Below are positions 8,852 to 17,285 of a DNA stretch of 64,000 nt, one piece after another. The DNA lies in contig CBDDKB010000002.1 of the NCBI GenBank assembly GCA_965229935.1, positions 1,984,001-2,048,000 of the forward strand, written 5' to 3'. A program made the position numbers and the translations under genes. This DNA comes from SPJN01 sp965229935. GTDB lineage: Bacteria > Pseudomonadota > Alphaproteobacteria > SPJN01. The stretch's first letter is position 1. The number at the start of each line of letters is the position of its first letter. The notes under the pieces were generated by a model. The model worked only from the letters and a program-made list of their open reading frames with translations, did not search any database and was not told the origin of the DNA.

Positions 8852-9736
8852 TTACTTCTTCTCATCACGCTGTGAGGCTGCCATTGATTTGGCATCAAAG
8901 CCGCCCAGATTGTCGTCGGAGATGAGGGAGTTATGCGCATGTGCAAAATGGTGCATGTGGAACACTGCATCCATACCCGTCCGTTTGCCCTGCAAATCTT
9001 CGATATGGTTGATGGCCTGCTTCGTTAGGCTAAGACCAAGGCGAGGCATCTTGGCGATGCGGCCCGCAATGTCGAGCGTTTCGCGTTCCAAATCATCCAG
9101 CGCCACAACGCGATTGACCATACCCATTTGATAGGCGCGTTCCGCATTCATGCGTTCGCCCAAAAACAAAAACTCCTTCGCAATGCGGGGGTTCAGTTCA
9201 AACGGATGGGCGAAATATTCCACGCCAGGAATACCCATGCGCACCACGGGGTCAGAGAAGAAGGCATTGTCGGACGCAATGATCATATCGCAGGCCCATG
9301 CCAGCATCAGACCGCCCGCGATACACGCGCCCTGCACCATCGCAATGGTCGGCTTGGGCATATCGCGCCAGCGGCGGGTCAGGCCAAGATAGGCTTCCTG
9401 TTCACGCACATATTGCAGTTCAGCGCCCGGCTTGTCCGCATGATCCCACCATAGATGCACACGATCCTGTGTTTCATGCGCATCACGCCCGGGGGAGCCA
9501 ATGTCATGCCCGGCAGAAAAGTTTTTGCCATTGCCCTTCAATACAATGACTTTGACAGTATCGTCATCAATCGCGCGCTTATAGGCGGCATCAAGCCCGT
9601 ACAGCATCTTGCCGTTTTGGGCATTGTGATATTTCGGACGGTTCAGCGTGATAATCGCCACGCCATCTTCGTTCACATCGTAAAGGACCGGGGGTTCGGT
9701 CTCCACATACTCTTCTGATTTTGCTGCTTCTGACAT
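8852..9736 (-). CDS. Enoyl-CoA hydratase/isomerase family protein
   Basis: A 294-residue crotonase with an N-terminal extension of about 20 residues. Visible motifs are FSAGHDIGS (oxyanion hole), GACIAGGLMLAWACD and FFSDPVVRMGIPGVEYF. The DPVVRMG segment replaces the usual PE-x-x-x-G, so only part of the classical Glu pair is present. It may hydrate an unsaturated CoA thioester during degradation of the C/D-ring remnant. It follows ipdB by 14 nt with a strong AGGAGG ribosome site before ATG. The exact step is not assignable from sequence. Confidence 0.8.
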   Translation of the reverse strand: MSEAAKSEEYVETEPPVLYDVNEDGVAIITLNRPKYHNAQNGKMLYGLDAAYKRAIDDDTVKVIVLKGNGKNFSAGHDIGSPGRDAHETQDRVHLWWDHADKPGAELQYVREQEAYLGLTRRWRDMPKPTIAMVQGACIAGGLMLAWACDMIIASDNAFFSDPVVRMGIPGVEYFAHPFELNPRIAKEFLFLGERMNAERAYQMGMVNRVVALDDLERETLDIAGRIAKMPRLGLSLTKQAINHIEDLQGKRTGMDAVFHMHHFAHAHNSLISDDNLGGFDAKSMAASQRDEKK

Positions 9737-9750
9737 GTCTACTACCTCCT

Positions 9751-10542
9751 TCAGGCCGCGCGGCGACCGGGCGGGTTATCTTTAAATATGCTGGCGCGCA
9801 GATTATGCGGATCAAGCTGATTGATCATTTCAAGCGCTTCATCTGTCGGGGCCGGGGTTTCGATGATCTCATCCGCTTGCGCCAACGGAAAGCCTGTTTT
9901 TTCCTGCACTTCATCAAACGTAACGCCGGGATGAAGCGACACAACACGGATTTGATGATCCGGGCCGCCAAAATCCATCACGCAAAGGTCTGTTACGATC
10001 ATGCGTAGGTCCAAATGCTCCGGCTGTTTGCCGCCGGGCCAACGGGCGGGGTTATAGCCAATGCCGCCAACCATATCGACTTCACCTTCAACAAAACTAC
10101 GCGTCGAATGATTGGGCACGAACATGGAATTTGCATGGTTGATCGTATTGCCGGGAAAGCCGCGCACACCCAACAGGGCCGCTTTCGGATTTTCATAATC
10201 CCCAATGATGGAGATATTGGTCTGGCCGAAACGGTCAACCTGCACAGGGCCGACCATCGCATGGCGGCGGCCCGTATAAAGCAGATCGAACACACGTTCG
10301 TAAGACATATAGCCTTCGATCTTCGGCTCATATCCTTGGCGCGGACCAACAGGGACGGGTTCTGCCACCAGATAGACTTCGCCATCGGTCATTAACAGGC
10401 CCGGTTCAAACGTAGCCTTGGCAAGCGACGCAGCCAAACGTGGTACAAGGCCGATGCCGGTTGCCAAGACTTCGCCGTTGCCGCGAAACGCTTCCGCGGC
10501 AGCAGCGATACACAATTCAGCGAGGGTGTAATCGTTACTCAT
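9751..10542 (-). CDS. ipdB: COCHEA-CoA hydrolase, beta subunit IpdB
   Basis: A 263-residue member of the CoA-transferase (class I) superfamily. IpdAB has lost transferase activity and instead hydrolytically opens ring C of COCHEA-CoA. Features include the Rossmann-like start TLAELCIAAAAEAF and QVDRFGQTNIS plus the GFPGNTINHA loop. The start at 10542 is preferred over in-frame ATG 10548 because AAGGAGG lies 8 nt ahead of the former and only 2 nt from the latter. The gap to the ipdA stop is 13 nt. Adjacency of the two subunits and homologous order with actinobacterial clusters make the call firm. Confidence 0.9.
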   Translation of the reverse strand: MSNDYTLAELCIAAAAEAFRGNGEVLATGIGLVPRLAASLAKATFEPGLLMTDGEVYLVAEPVPVGPRQGYEPKIEGYMSYERVFDLLYTGRRHAMVGPVQVDRFGQTNISIIGDYENPKAALLGVRGFPGNTINHANSMFVPNHSTRSFVEGEVDMVGGIGYNPARWPGGKQPEHLDLRMIVTDLCVMDFGGPDHQIRVVSLHPGVTFDEVQEKTGFPLAQADEIIETPAPTDEALEMINQLDPHNLRASIFKDNPPGRRAA

Positions 10543-10549
10543 TCTCATC

Positions 10550-10557
10550 CCCTCCTT
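10550..10557 (-). promoter_or_regulatory. Ribosome binding site deciding the ipdB start
   Basis: On the minus strand AAGGAGG occurs at 10557-10551, overlapping the ipdA stop codon. It is 8 nt from ATG 10542 but 2 nt from ATG 10548, so the inner ATG is the likely start. Overlap with the ipdA stop suggests coupled translation of the two subunits. Confidence 0.7.
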
Positions 10558-11443
10558 AAAAGACCGGCAGGGGCAGCGCACGCACTGCGTCCTGCCCACC
10601 AGCGGTTTCAATATAGGCAGCCTGATCCTTACCCGTGACATGGGCACCAACCCACGCGGCCCAGTCTTCATCCGAAAGCGCATCGGAATAGGTCTTCAGG
10701 AATTTTACGTCGATGCCATAATCAGGCGCGCAAGATGTCGGGTGTGCACCCATCGGCACCTCTGCAACGCCGGTCACATGACAGCGGTCAATCGGCATAC
10801 GGATCGCTTCGGACTTCACATCCAAATCTTCTGTCGCCACCAAGGCCTCTGTCGTCAGATAGGTTTTGTCCGCAGCACGGGCAAACCATTCGTCAAAGAA
10901 GGGGTCGGGGCCGTAAATCCAGCTGTTGCCGCGCGGATCAGCCTTGTTCACATGGCACAAAGCCACATCAAGCTTAAGCGCAGGCATAGCAACCAATTCC
11001 GTCCCATCCTCATAAGGTGAAGTCACCGTCTTAAGCTGCGGGTTGCGCACCAATACATCGGATGCCAAGCCGACGGGTGTCGGCAGGAACGGCACACGCA
11101 TGGCAGCGGCCTTCAAGCCAAGCTGCACCATGCCCTCATCCATTTCATTCACTTCAAAAGCGCCCTGTTGGCGTTTTTGCCGGAACTGTTTTTCAAGCGG
11201 AATGGCATCAAGGGAGACGAAGCCGAAGGTCAGCTTGCGCAGCTTACCCGCCGCGGCCAGCATCCCCACATCGCACCCACCATAGGAGACGATGCTGAGA
11301 TCCTTGAGGTCGGTTTTCAGAATCTCTCGGATCAGCGCCATCGGCTTGCGCCGCGCGCCCCAACCGCCAACACCGATTGTCATACCGCTTTCAAGCGAGG
11401 CGACAATCTCAGATGCGCTCATAACTTTGTTCAAATCAGCCAT
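10556..11443 (-). CDS. ipdA: COCHEA-CoA hydrolase, alpha subunit IpdA
   Basis: A 295-residue class I CoA-transferase-fold protein. TIGVGGWGARRKPMALI (22-38) and VSYGGCDVG (52-60) match the glycine-rich alpha-subunit core, and acidic residues Glu100/Glu103 in VNEMDEGM lie where the IpdA active-site glutamate is expected. With IpdB it opens ring C of the steroid remnant. I start at MADLNK (11443): upstream residues would run into the end of hsaC and there is no conserved extension in the family (about 292 aa in mycobacteria). Confidence 0.9.
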   Translation of the reverse strand: MADLNKVMSASEIVASLESGMTIGVGGWGARRKPMALIREILKTDLKDLSIVSYGGCDVGMLAAAGKLRKLTFGFVSLDAIPLEKQFRQKRQQGAFEVNEMDEGMVQLGLKAAAMRVPFLPTPVGLASDVLVRNPQLKTVTSPYEDGTELVAMPALKLDVALCHVNKADPRGNSWIYGPDPFFDEWFARAADKTYLTTEALVATEDLDVKSEAIRMPIDRCHVTGVAEVPMGAHPTSCAPDYGIDVKFLKTYSDALSDEDWAAWVGAHVTGKDQAAYIETAGGQDAVRALPLPVF

Positions 11444-11448
11444 CGTGA

Positions 11449-12348
11449 TTACATCTCCGGCGTTGCATAATCGTGGCCCCAAATGTCACCACTGGTAGAC
11501 ACGGTGGGCGCAAATGACGACCAGTCTTCGACCTGTAATCCGTCATAGCCATACTCAATGGCGATGCCGCCGGGGCCGACGACGTAAAAGCTGACCATAT
11601 TGTCGTTTTCGTGCCGCCCAAGCGATGCCATCAAGGGCAGCCCCGCCTGATTAACACGATCAAGACAGGCGCCAACCTCATCCAAGCTATTCACCTCCAT
11701 CATTAGATGAATGCACATTGTCGGTGTCGGGAAATTGCCCAACGCCACCGAATGATGACGCGGATTATTGGCGTGGAAAAAGATGATGCGCATATCAGGC
11801 GCGCCCTCAGCAGGGGGCGGCAGGCGCAAATCATCTGACAGGCCAAAGCCCAACACGTCTTGGTAAAAGTCAGCGGTTTCCTGATCATTGGGCGCGGGTA
11901 TAACGGAATGGCCCATGCCCATCGGTTCGGTGACAAAGCCTGACACACCAATGGGTGAAGTGAACGCATCGCCCATATCTGTGCGACCGACATAAAGCTC
12001 CAGCCCATTACCTGCCGGGTCTTTTGATTTCACAAACCGCGTGACAGAGCGTGCCGCAGCCTCCTCCGCGCTACCTTCTTCAACAGGTGCGCCTGCGTCT
12101 TTCAGCTTCCCGATCAGCGCGTCGAGAGTGGCGTCGTCGCCCGCGTCCCAACCATTTGCGGCCAGCACATCGGGGCCCGGTTCGCCCGTCGCCTGCACGA
12201 TCATATAACGGAAGGGGGCGTCATCCATCTTGAGGTAAAGCGCACCGTCACGTTCGACTTTCTGAAGGCCCAAAATCTGTGTGCCGAACGTCTCCCACGC
12301 AGACACATCCTGCGCGGCGATCACGACATAACCCAGTCCTGCAATCAT
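11449..12348 (-). CDS. hsaC: Extradiol dioxygenase HsaC (3,4-DHSA dioxygenase)
   Basis: A 299-residue type I extradiol dioxygenase made of two VOC-fold repeats. The 2-His-1-carboxylate Fe(II) ligands are visible as His147 (GMGHSVI), His214 (MCIHLMM) and Glu265 (IAIEYG); His198/199, His246 and Tyr255 fit second-sphere catalytic positions. It cleaves the catechol 3,4-DHSA meta to the hydroxyls, opening steroid ring A. The neighbouring hsaD, hsaE, hsaF and hsaG carry its product onward. A biphenyl-type dioxygenase would be the alternative without the ipd and hsaA neighbours. Confidence 0.92.
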   Translation of the reverse strand: MIAGLGYVVIAAQDVSAWETFGTQILGLQKVERDGALYLKMDDAPFRYMIVQATGEPGPDVLAANGWDAGDDATLDALIGKLKDAGAPVEEGSAEEAAARSVTRFVKSKDPAGNGLELYVGRTDMGDAFTSPIGVSGFVTEPMGMGHSVIPAPNDQETADFYQDVLGFGLSDDLRLPPPAEGAPDMRIIFFHANNPRHHSVALGNFPTPTMCIHLMMEVNSLDEVGACLDRVNQAGLPLMASLGRHENDNMVSFYVVGPGGIAIEYGYDGLQVEDWSSFAPTVSTSGDIWGHDYATPEM

Positions 12349-12369
12349 TTCCGTCTCCCTGTTCGTCTA

Positions 12370-13137
12370 TTAGAGATGAAAGCCGCCATCAACGGCAATC
12401 ATTTGTCCTGTAATGTAACCCGCGCGGTTGGAGGCAAGGAAGGATACCGTCTCTGCCACCTCAACCGGGTCACCAAATCGTTTTAGGGCAAGGCCTGCCA
12501 ACACCGCCTCTTCCCACGCAGCGTCAAACACGCCCTGGGCCTGCAGACGTTTAAAGATGCCGGCCTCAATCACGCCAAGCGCAATGGAATTGGCGCGGAT
12601 ATTGTTGACGCCCTCTTCCTTCGCAACATATTTGATCAGGCCTTCAATGGCCATTTTGGGGGCAACCGACAGCACGTCACGCGGCGGCGTTTTCAAAATC
12701 CCGGCGGAGCTGAGGTGCACGAACGACCCACCGCCCATTTCAGTAAAGTGTGGCAATGCCGTGCGTATAATCTTGAAGGCACCGTTCAGATCATTGTCGA
12801 TCACTTCGCGCCACTGGTCCTCTGTCACTTCGTTGAGCAACGGTTGCGCAATATCCGATCCCGCCGTGATGATGACCGTATGGATGCGGCCATGTTCGGC
12901 AATCGCATCGGTAAAGGTTTTTTCAATGTCTTTTGGGTTGCCGATATCGCCTGCGTGAATGCTGGCCTTGACGCCCAGCCCCGCCACCTCATCGGCGACT
13001 TTCTTGGCAGCGTCCTCATTATTGCGATAGCAAATTGCTACGCCGGAACCATCGCGCCCCAACACTTTAGCAATCGCACTGCCCATACCGCCAGAGCCGC
13101 CGAAAACAAGCGCGGCGCCATCCACAAACAAGCTCAT
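12370..13137 (-). CDS. Divergent SDR-fold protein lacking the catalytic tyrosine
   Basis: A 255-residue SDR-fold protein. The dinucleotide motif is GGSGGMG (13-19), the NNAG motif is altered to ITAG (90-93) and the active-site Ser is kept in HLSSAG. The catalytic Tyr-x-x-x-Lys has become Ser157-Val-Ala-Pro-Lys161: lysine present, tyrosine absent. A normal C-terminal GQMIAVDGG is retained. It overlaps the SnoaL-like gene upstream by 4 nt and lies between hsaC and hsaF. It may be a non-redox SDR or use an atypical mechanism. No step of the known pathway needs it here. Confidence 0.8.
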   Translation of the reverse strand: MSLFVDGAALVFGGSGGMGSAIAKVLGRDGSGVAICYRNNEDAAKKVADEVAGLGVKASIHAGDIGNPKDIEKTFTDAIAEHGRIHTVIITAGSDIAQPLLNEVTEDQWREVIDNDLNGAFKIIRTALPHFTEMGGGSFVHLSSAGILKTPPRDVLSVAPKMAIEGLIKYVAKEEGVNNIRANSIALGVIEAGIFKRLQAQGVFDAAWEEAVLAGLALKRFGDPVEVAETVSFLASNRAGYITGQMIAVDGGFHL

Positions 13138-13601
13138 GATCCATTGCCCCCCTGCCCTAGATCAGCAAGCGACCCATCAAGGATCGAATGCGGCACAAAG
13201 CGGGTCGCGGCGATTTTCCATTCCCCATCCACCTTGCGGTAACTATCGAAATAACGTCCCGCCATTTGGCGATAGGTCTGCGCATCCGTGTTCATCGTAT
13301 AGAAATAAAGCGCCCAGACCGCTGTTGCGTCCACGTCCGACACAATGTCGATTTCCGGGTTCGACCCATGATGCATATCGACGATATGCGGATGACAGCC
13401 TGCCTGTTTGAATAGGGTTACAAAATCGTCGGCGTTGTCATAAAAACCCATTGGGCCAGCGTCAATAATTGCACCGTCAACAAAACATGCCCGGACCCGC
13501 TCCGGCTCTTTCGCGTCGCACGCATTCAGATATTTATGCTTTAGGGCCTTAATCGCCTCAATATCCTCAAGGCGCGTGATGCGGGCTTCAAGGTCTGTCA
13601 T
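13134..13601 (-). CDS. SnoaL-like / NTF2-fold protein
   Basis: A 155-residue single-domain protein of the SnoaL-like (NTF2) superfamily, with an N-terminal helix LEDIEAIKALKHKYLNACD, the His-rich VDMHHGSNPEID and the C-terminal GEWKIAATRF strand. The fold includes ketosteroid isomerase, dehydratases and scytalone dehydratase-like enzymes. Four-nt overlaps with both neighbours tie it to the divergent SDR and to hsaF. A role in isomerising or dehydrating a steroid intermediate is plausible but unproven. Confidence 0.75.
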   Translation of the reverse strand: MTDLEARITRLEDIEAIKALKHKYLNACDAKEPERVRACFVDGAIIDAGPMGFYDNADDFVTLFKQAGCHPHIVDMHHGSNPEIDIVSDVDATAVWALYFYTMNTDAQTYRQMAGRYFDSYRKVDGEWKIAATRFVPHSILDGSLADLGQGGNGS

Positions 13602-14644
13602 TGCGCAGCGGCCTTCTTCTTGACGATATCAAGCGCCACATCAACGATCATATCTTCCTGCCCGCCAACCATGCGGCGGTCACCCAGTTCCACCAAAATT
13701 TCACGCACATCGACGCCGTAATCTTCGGCAGCCTTTTCCGCATGACGCAGGAAGCTGGAATAAACCCCCGCATAACCAAGCGACAGGGTTTCGCGATCCA
13801 CCCGCACGGGCCGGTCCTGTAGGGGGCGCACCAATTCTTCAGCGGCGTCCATCAGCTTGTAAAGATCGCACCCATGTTGCCAGCCTTTACGGTCTGCTGC
13901 TGCGATAAAGACTTCAAGAGGGGCATTGCCTGCACCTGCGCCCATCCCGGCAAGCGACGCATCAACGCGTCGCGCGCCTGCCTGCACAGCAACAAGCGAA
14001 TTGGCAACACCAAGCGATAGATTGTGATGGGCATGAACCCCGGTTTCTGTTTCAGGGTTCAGCTCGCGATCATAGGCCTCAAGCCTATCGCGATAGCCCT
14101 CCATGTCGAGCGCACCGCCGCTGTCGGTCACATAAACGCAAGTCGCGCCATACTCTTCCATCAGCTTGGCTTGCTGAACTAATTGCTCAGGCTCGACCAT
14201 ATGCGACATCATCAAAAAGCCGATCGTGTCCATGCCAAGCTCTCGCGCCACGCCAATATGCTGCTTGGCAACGTCAGCCTCAGTACAGTGTGTTGCCACA
14301 CGCACGGACCGCACACCCAAATCCCATGCCTGTTTTAGGGTTTCGCGGGTGGCAATACCGGGCAGGATCAGCGTTGTAACGACCGCGTTTTCCACGACGT
14401 CGGCAACCGCCTCAATCCATTCCCAGTCGGTGTGAGCGCCAAAGCCGTAATTAAAGCTGCCGCCATTCAGCCCATCACCATGGGCGATTTCGATGGCATC
14501 AACGCCCGCCTCGTCCAACGCCTTGGCAATCGCACGGGCATCATCAACACTGTATTGGTGGCGGATGGCATGCATACCATCGCGCAAACTGACATCTTGT
14601 ATGTATAGCTTTTCTGTCGTCGGGTCTTTGATACGTCCAGTCAT
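13598..14644 (-). CDS. hsaF: 4-hydroxy-2-oxovalerate/oxohexanoate aldolase HsaF
   Basis: A 348-residue DRE-TIM metallolyase. SLRDGMHAIRHQ near residue 19 supplies the Arg/Asp/His start, and VHAHHNLSLG carries the metal-binding HxH. It cleaves 4-hydroxy-2-oxohexanoate, derived from steroid ring A, into pyruvate and propanal, which is channelled to HsaG. ATG 14644 overlaps the hsaG stop by one base (TGATG). A GTG one codon earlier is possible. Family length is about 345. Confidence 0.93.
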   Translation of the reverse strand: MTGRIKDPTTEKLYIQDVSLRDGMHAIRHQYSVDDARAIAKALDEAGVDAIEIAHGDGLNGGSFNYGFGAHTDWEWIEAVADVVENAVVTTLILPGIATRETLKQAWDLGVRSVRVATHCTEADVAKQHIGVARELGMDTIGFLMMSHMVEPEQLVQQAKLMEEYGATCVYVTDSGGALDMEGYRDRLEAYDRELNPETETGVHAHHNLSLGVANSLVAVQAGARRVDASLAGMGAGAGNAPLEVFIAAADRKGWQHGCDLYKLMDAAEELVRPLQDRPVRVDRETLSLGYAGVYSSFLRHAEKAAEDYGVDVREILVELGDRRMVGGQEDMIVDVALDIVKKKAAAQ

Positions 14645-15585
14645 CACGCAGCGGCTCCGAATTTAAGGGCGGCAATCTTTTCCGCTGTTGCCATGCCCGC
14701 TGACGTCATGATGTCTAGATTGCCGGCATAGGCGGGCAGATAGTGCGCTGCGCCTTCGACTTCCAAAAAGATGCTGGACTTGATCCCCTCAAAAGTACCG
14801 AGGCCCGGAATTTTTACCGGATTGTTGGAGCCGAACCGTTCAAACTGCACATCCTGCTTCAGGCGATAACCCGGCACATATTGCTGCACCTCTTCGACCA
14901 TACGTTCAACAGATGCGGCAATCTCTTCAGGTTCCGCACCCTGCGACAGGGTATAGATCGTGTCACGCATGATCATGGGCGGTTCAGCAGGGTTCAGGAT
15001 GATGATGGCCTTGCCTTTTTCGGCACCGCCCACAACCTCAATCCCTTTGGAAGTTGTCACCGTAAACTCATCAATATTGGCGCGCGTCCCCGGCCCGGCA
15101 GAGCGGGAGGAGACAGACGCAACAATCTCGGCATAGGGCAAGCGGTCGGCAACCCGCTTCACCGCATAGACCATGGGGATGGTTGCCTGCCCGCCGCAGG
15201 TCACCATGTTCACATTGGACTGACCCAAATGTTCTTCCATATTCACAACAGGAACGCAGTAAGGGCCGATGGCAGCAGGCGTCAGATCGACCATCTGCTT
15301 GCCGTGTTTTTCACACAGTTCATTATGATAGGCATGCGCCTTGGCAGAGGTCGCATCGAACACAATGTCGATATCTGCCCATTCGGGCATGTTGACCAGA
15401 CCATCCATCCCCTCATGCGTGGTGGCAACACCCATGTCGCGGGCGCGTGCCAAACCGTCAGAGTCAGCCTCGATCCCGACCATCACACCCATATCAAGCA
15501 GGTTGCTGGTCTTTAGCACCTTGATCATCAAATCAGTGCCAATATTGCCGGAGCCGATGATGGCTACTTTTGACTTTTTCGTCAT
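14644..15585 (-). CDS. hsaG: Acylating (propion)aldehyde dehydrogenase HsaG
   Basis: A 313-residue CoA-acylating aldehyde dehydrogenase of the DmpF/BphJ type. Rossmann motif GSGNIGTDL is at 11-19 and the catalytic Cys130 is in MVTCGGQATIPM. It converts the aldehyde released by HsaF to propionyl-CoA (or acetyl-CoA) using NAD. Partner aldolase directly follows with a one-base overlap. The enzyme class is certain; use in steroid ring A catabolism follows from context. Confidence 0.93.
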   Translation of the reverse strand: MTKKSKVAIIGSGNIGTDLMIKVLKTSNLLDMGVMVGIEADSDGLARARDMGVATTHEGMDGLVNMPEWADIDIVFDATSAKAHAYHNELCEKHGKQMVDLTPAAIGPYCVPVVNMEEHLGQSNVNMVTCGGQATIPMVYAVKRVADRLPYAEIVASVSSRSAGPGTRANIDEFTVTTSKGIEVVGGAEKGKAIIILNPAEPPMIMRDTIYTLSQGAEPEEIAASVERMVEEVQQYVPGYRLKQDVQFERFGSNNPVKIPGLGTFEGIKSSIFLEVEGAAHYLPAYAGNLDIMTSAGMATAEKIAALKFGAAA

Positions 15586-15590
15586 AGACC

Positions 15591-16382
15591 TTAATCCACA
15601 AAATCAACTGCGAGTTCGCCCACACCATGCAGCACCATGCGCATGGAATCGCCCGGCACGACAGGCTCAAGCGGGACAAGCGATCCTGATAAAATAACCT
15701 CGCCCGCCTCGAACGGGATGCCATAAGCGCCCAGCGTATTGGCAAGCCATGCAACAGACGCAAGGGGGGAGCCCTGAACGGCAGCACCAACACCTTCTGA
15801 AAGCTTGTCGCCGTTCTTAAAGACTTCGACCTTCAGTGCCGCAAGATCGACACTGTTGGGATCAATCTCGTCAGCCCCCAAAACAAACACACCGCAGGAG
15901 GCATTGTCCGCCACCGTGTCTTCGATCTTGATCTGCCAATCACGAATGCGGCTATCAACAATTTCAAAACAGGCCATGACGCAATCAGTTGCGGCCAAGA
16001 CATCTTCGGGGGTAACGCCGGGGCCTTTCAGGCCAGACTTCAAGCGGAAGCCGATTTCAGCCTCTGCACGCGGCGCAATCAGCTCGTTCATCTGCACTTT
16101 GCCGTCGGTCACCCACATCGCGTCTGTCAAAAAACCAAAGTCAGGTTCAAACACGCCCAGCATGTCTTGAACGGGTTTTGAGGTGACGCCGATTTTTTTG
16201 CCAACCACCTTTTCGCCATCGCGCGCGATGCGCTTATCCAAAAACAATTTTGAGATTTGATAGGCGTCATCAATGGCAATCGCCGCTTCGGTTTCAGTAA
16301 GCGGCGGCAGTGTCGTGCGATTGCGCAGGGCTTGGTAAAGCGCCTCTGCATGCGCTGCAATTTGGTCAGACGATAACGCCAT
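15591..16382 (-). CDS. hsaE: 2-hydroxyhexa-2,4-dienoate hydratase HsaE
   Basis: A 263-residue 2-oxopent-4-enoate hydratase family protein (fumarylacetoacetase-like fold): VVGKKIGVTSKPVQ, the metal-site region APRAEAEIGF and a C-terminal PLEPVVPGDSM. It hydrates the C6 dienoate released by HsaD to 4-hydroxy-2-oxohexanoate for HsaF. Its start overlaps the hsaD stop by one base, and five bases separate it from hsaG. Confidence 0.92.
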   Translation of the reverse strand: MALSSDQIAAHAEALYQALRNRTTLPPLTETEAAIAIDDAYQISKLFLDKRIARDGEKVVGKKIGVTSKPVQDMLGVFEPDFGFLTDAMWVTDGKVQMNELIAPRAEAEIGFRLKSGLKGPGVTPEDVLAATDCVMACFEIVDSRIRDWQIKIEDTVADNASCGVFVLGADEIDPNSVDLAALKVEVFKNGDKLSEGVGAAVQGSPLASVAWLANTLGAYGIPFEAGEVILSGSLVPLEPVVPGDSMRMVLHGVGELAVDFVD

Positions 16383-17245
16383 CAGCCATGCTCCAGGAAA
16401 TCACGGCATGTGCGATTGAATAGGTCCGCATGTTCGACCATCACCCAATGACCGCAATCTGCCACCATCAAAAAGCGCGCCTGCGGGCAGGCCTGCATAA
16501 CTTTTTCTGCGCCCGAATGGGGGCAGAAACGATCCTGAATTCCCCAAAAGCCCAGAATGGGCTGTTTCAGTTTGGGCAGCTCATCCACCTGATTGGGAAT
16601 GCGCATCCGGCCCAACACTTCAGGTGGCATATCCTGCACAATGGCAAAGCGTTCATCGGTCAAGGCCTGCGTGACATGTTTGGGGTCATGCACCAATTGC
16701 GTCAGCAAGCCGCCCATCGCCTCGCGCGTTAGCCCCTCAGCAAAGCCTGACATCATCGCGGCAATGCCGGGCATAGCGAAATAGATATCAAGCTCTTCAA
16801 TCCCGCCGGGGGCCATCAGGATCAGCCGTTCAACAAAATCGGGATGGTCGAGCGCTATGCGCAGCGACAAGGCACCGCCCAGTGAATTGCCAACCATCGT
16901 CACCTTGAAAATACCCAGCGCTTCGATCGCGCCCTTCAACGTGTCGCAAAACAGGTCGCGCGTATAATCAATATCCGTCGGCTTGGTGGAATAACCATAG
17001 CCAACCAGATCAGGCACAATCACGCGATAGCCAGCGCCGGTAAAGGCATCAATATTCTGTTTGAAGTTCGACCAACCCGACGCGCCAGGGCCTGAGCCAT
17101 GGACAAAGACGATAACATTGCCATCCTTGGGCCCCAGATCATGCAAATGGATCATGACGCCATCGACGCCACTATCCACATATTGCCCAACGGGCGGTGC
17201 GCCGCGCCGCTGTTCTGCAGGAATGTCGGTTTCAAGATCAGACAT
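16382..17245 (-). CDS. hsaD: Meta-cleavage product (4,9-DSHA) hydrolase HsaD
   Basis: A 287-residue alpha/beta hydrolase of the C-C bond hydrolase class. Oxyanion motif HGSGPGASGW is at 49-58 and the catalytic triad is Ser121 (GNSLGG), Asp238 (IQDRFCP) and His266 (CGHWVMVEH). It splits 4,9-DSHA into the HIP precursor and 2-hydroxyhexa-2,4-dienoate, the branch point feeding both the hsaE-G and ipd arms. BphD-type specificity is the alternative but unlikely here. Confidence 0.93.
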   Translation of the reverse strand: MSDLETDIPAEQRRGAPPVGQYVDSGVDGVMIHLHDLGPKDGNVIVFVHGSGPGASGWSNFKQNIDAFTGAGYRVIVPDLVGYGYSTKPTDIDYTRDLFCDTLKGAIEALGIFKVTMVGNSLGGALSLRIALDHPDFVERLILMAPGGIEELDIYFAMPGIAAMMSGFAEGLTREAMGGLLTQLVHDPKHVTQALTDERFAIVQDMPPEVLGRMRIPNQVDELPKLKQPILGFWGIQDRFCPHSGAEKVMQACPQARFLMVADCGHWVMVEHADLFNRTCRDFLEHG

Positions 17246-17285
17246 AAAGCCCCCTAAATGCCCACACGCTCAAACAAAAAACTGC

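Noticed and set aside
8852..9736. Second crotonase considered as EchA20
   Set aside because: It is about 45 residues longer and lacks the GRGFxAGVDIKE and late EQGFTFE segments seen in the 7021-7776 protein, which fits EchA20 better.
15591..16382. Fumarylacetoacetate hydrolase as the identity of HsaE
   Set aside because: Size, motifs and location between hsaD and hsaG fit a 2-hydroxydienoate hydratase.
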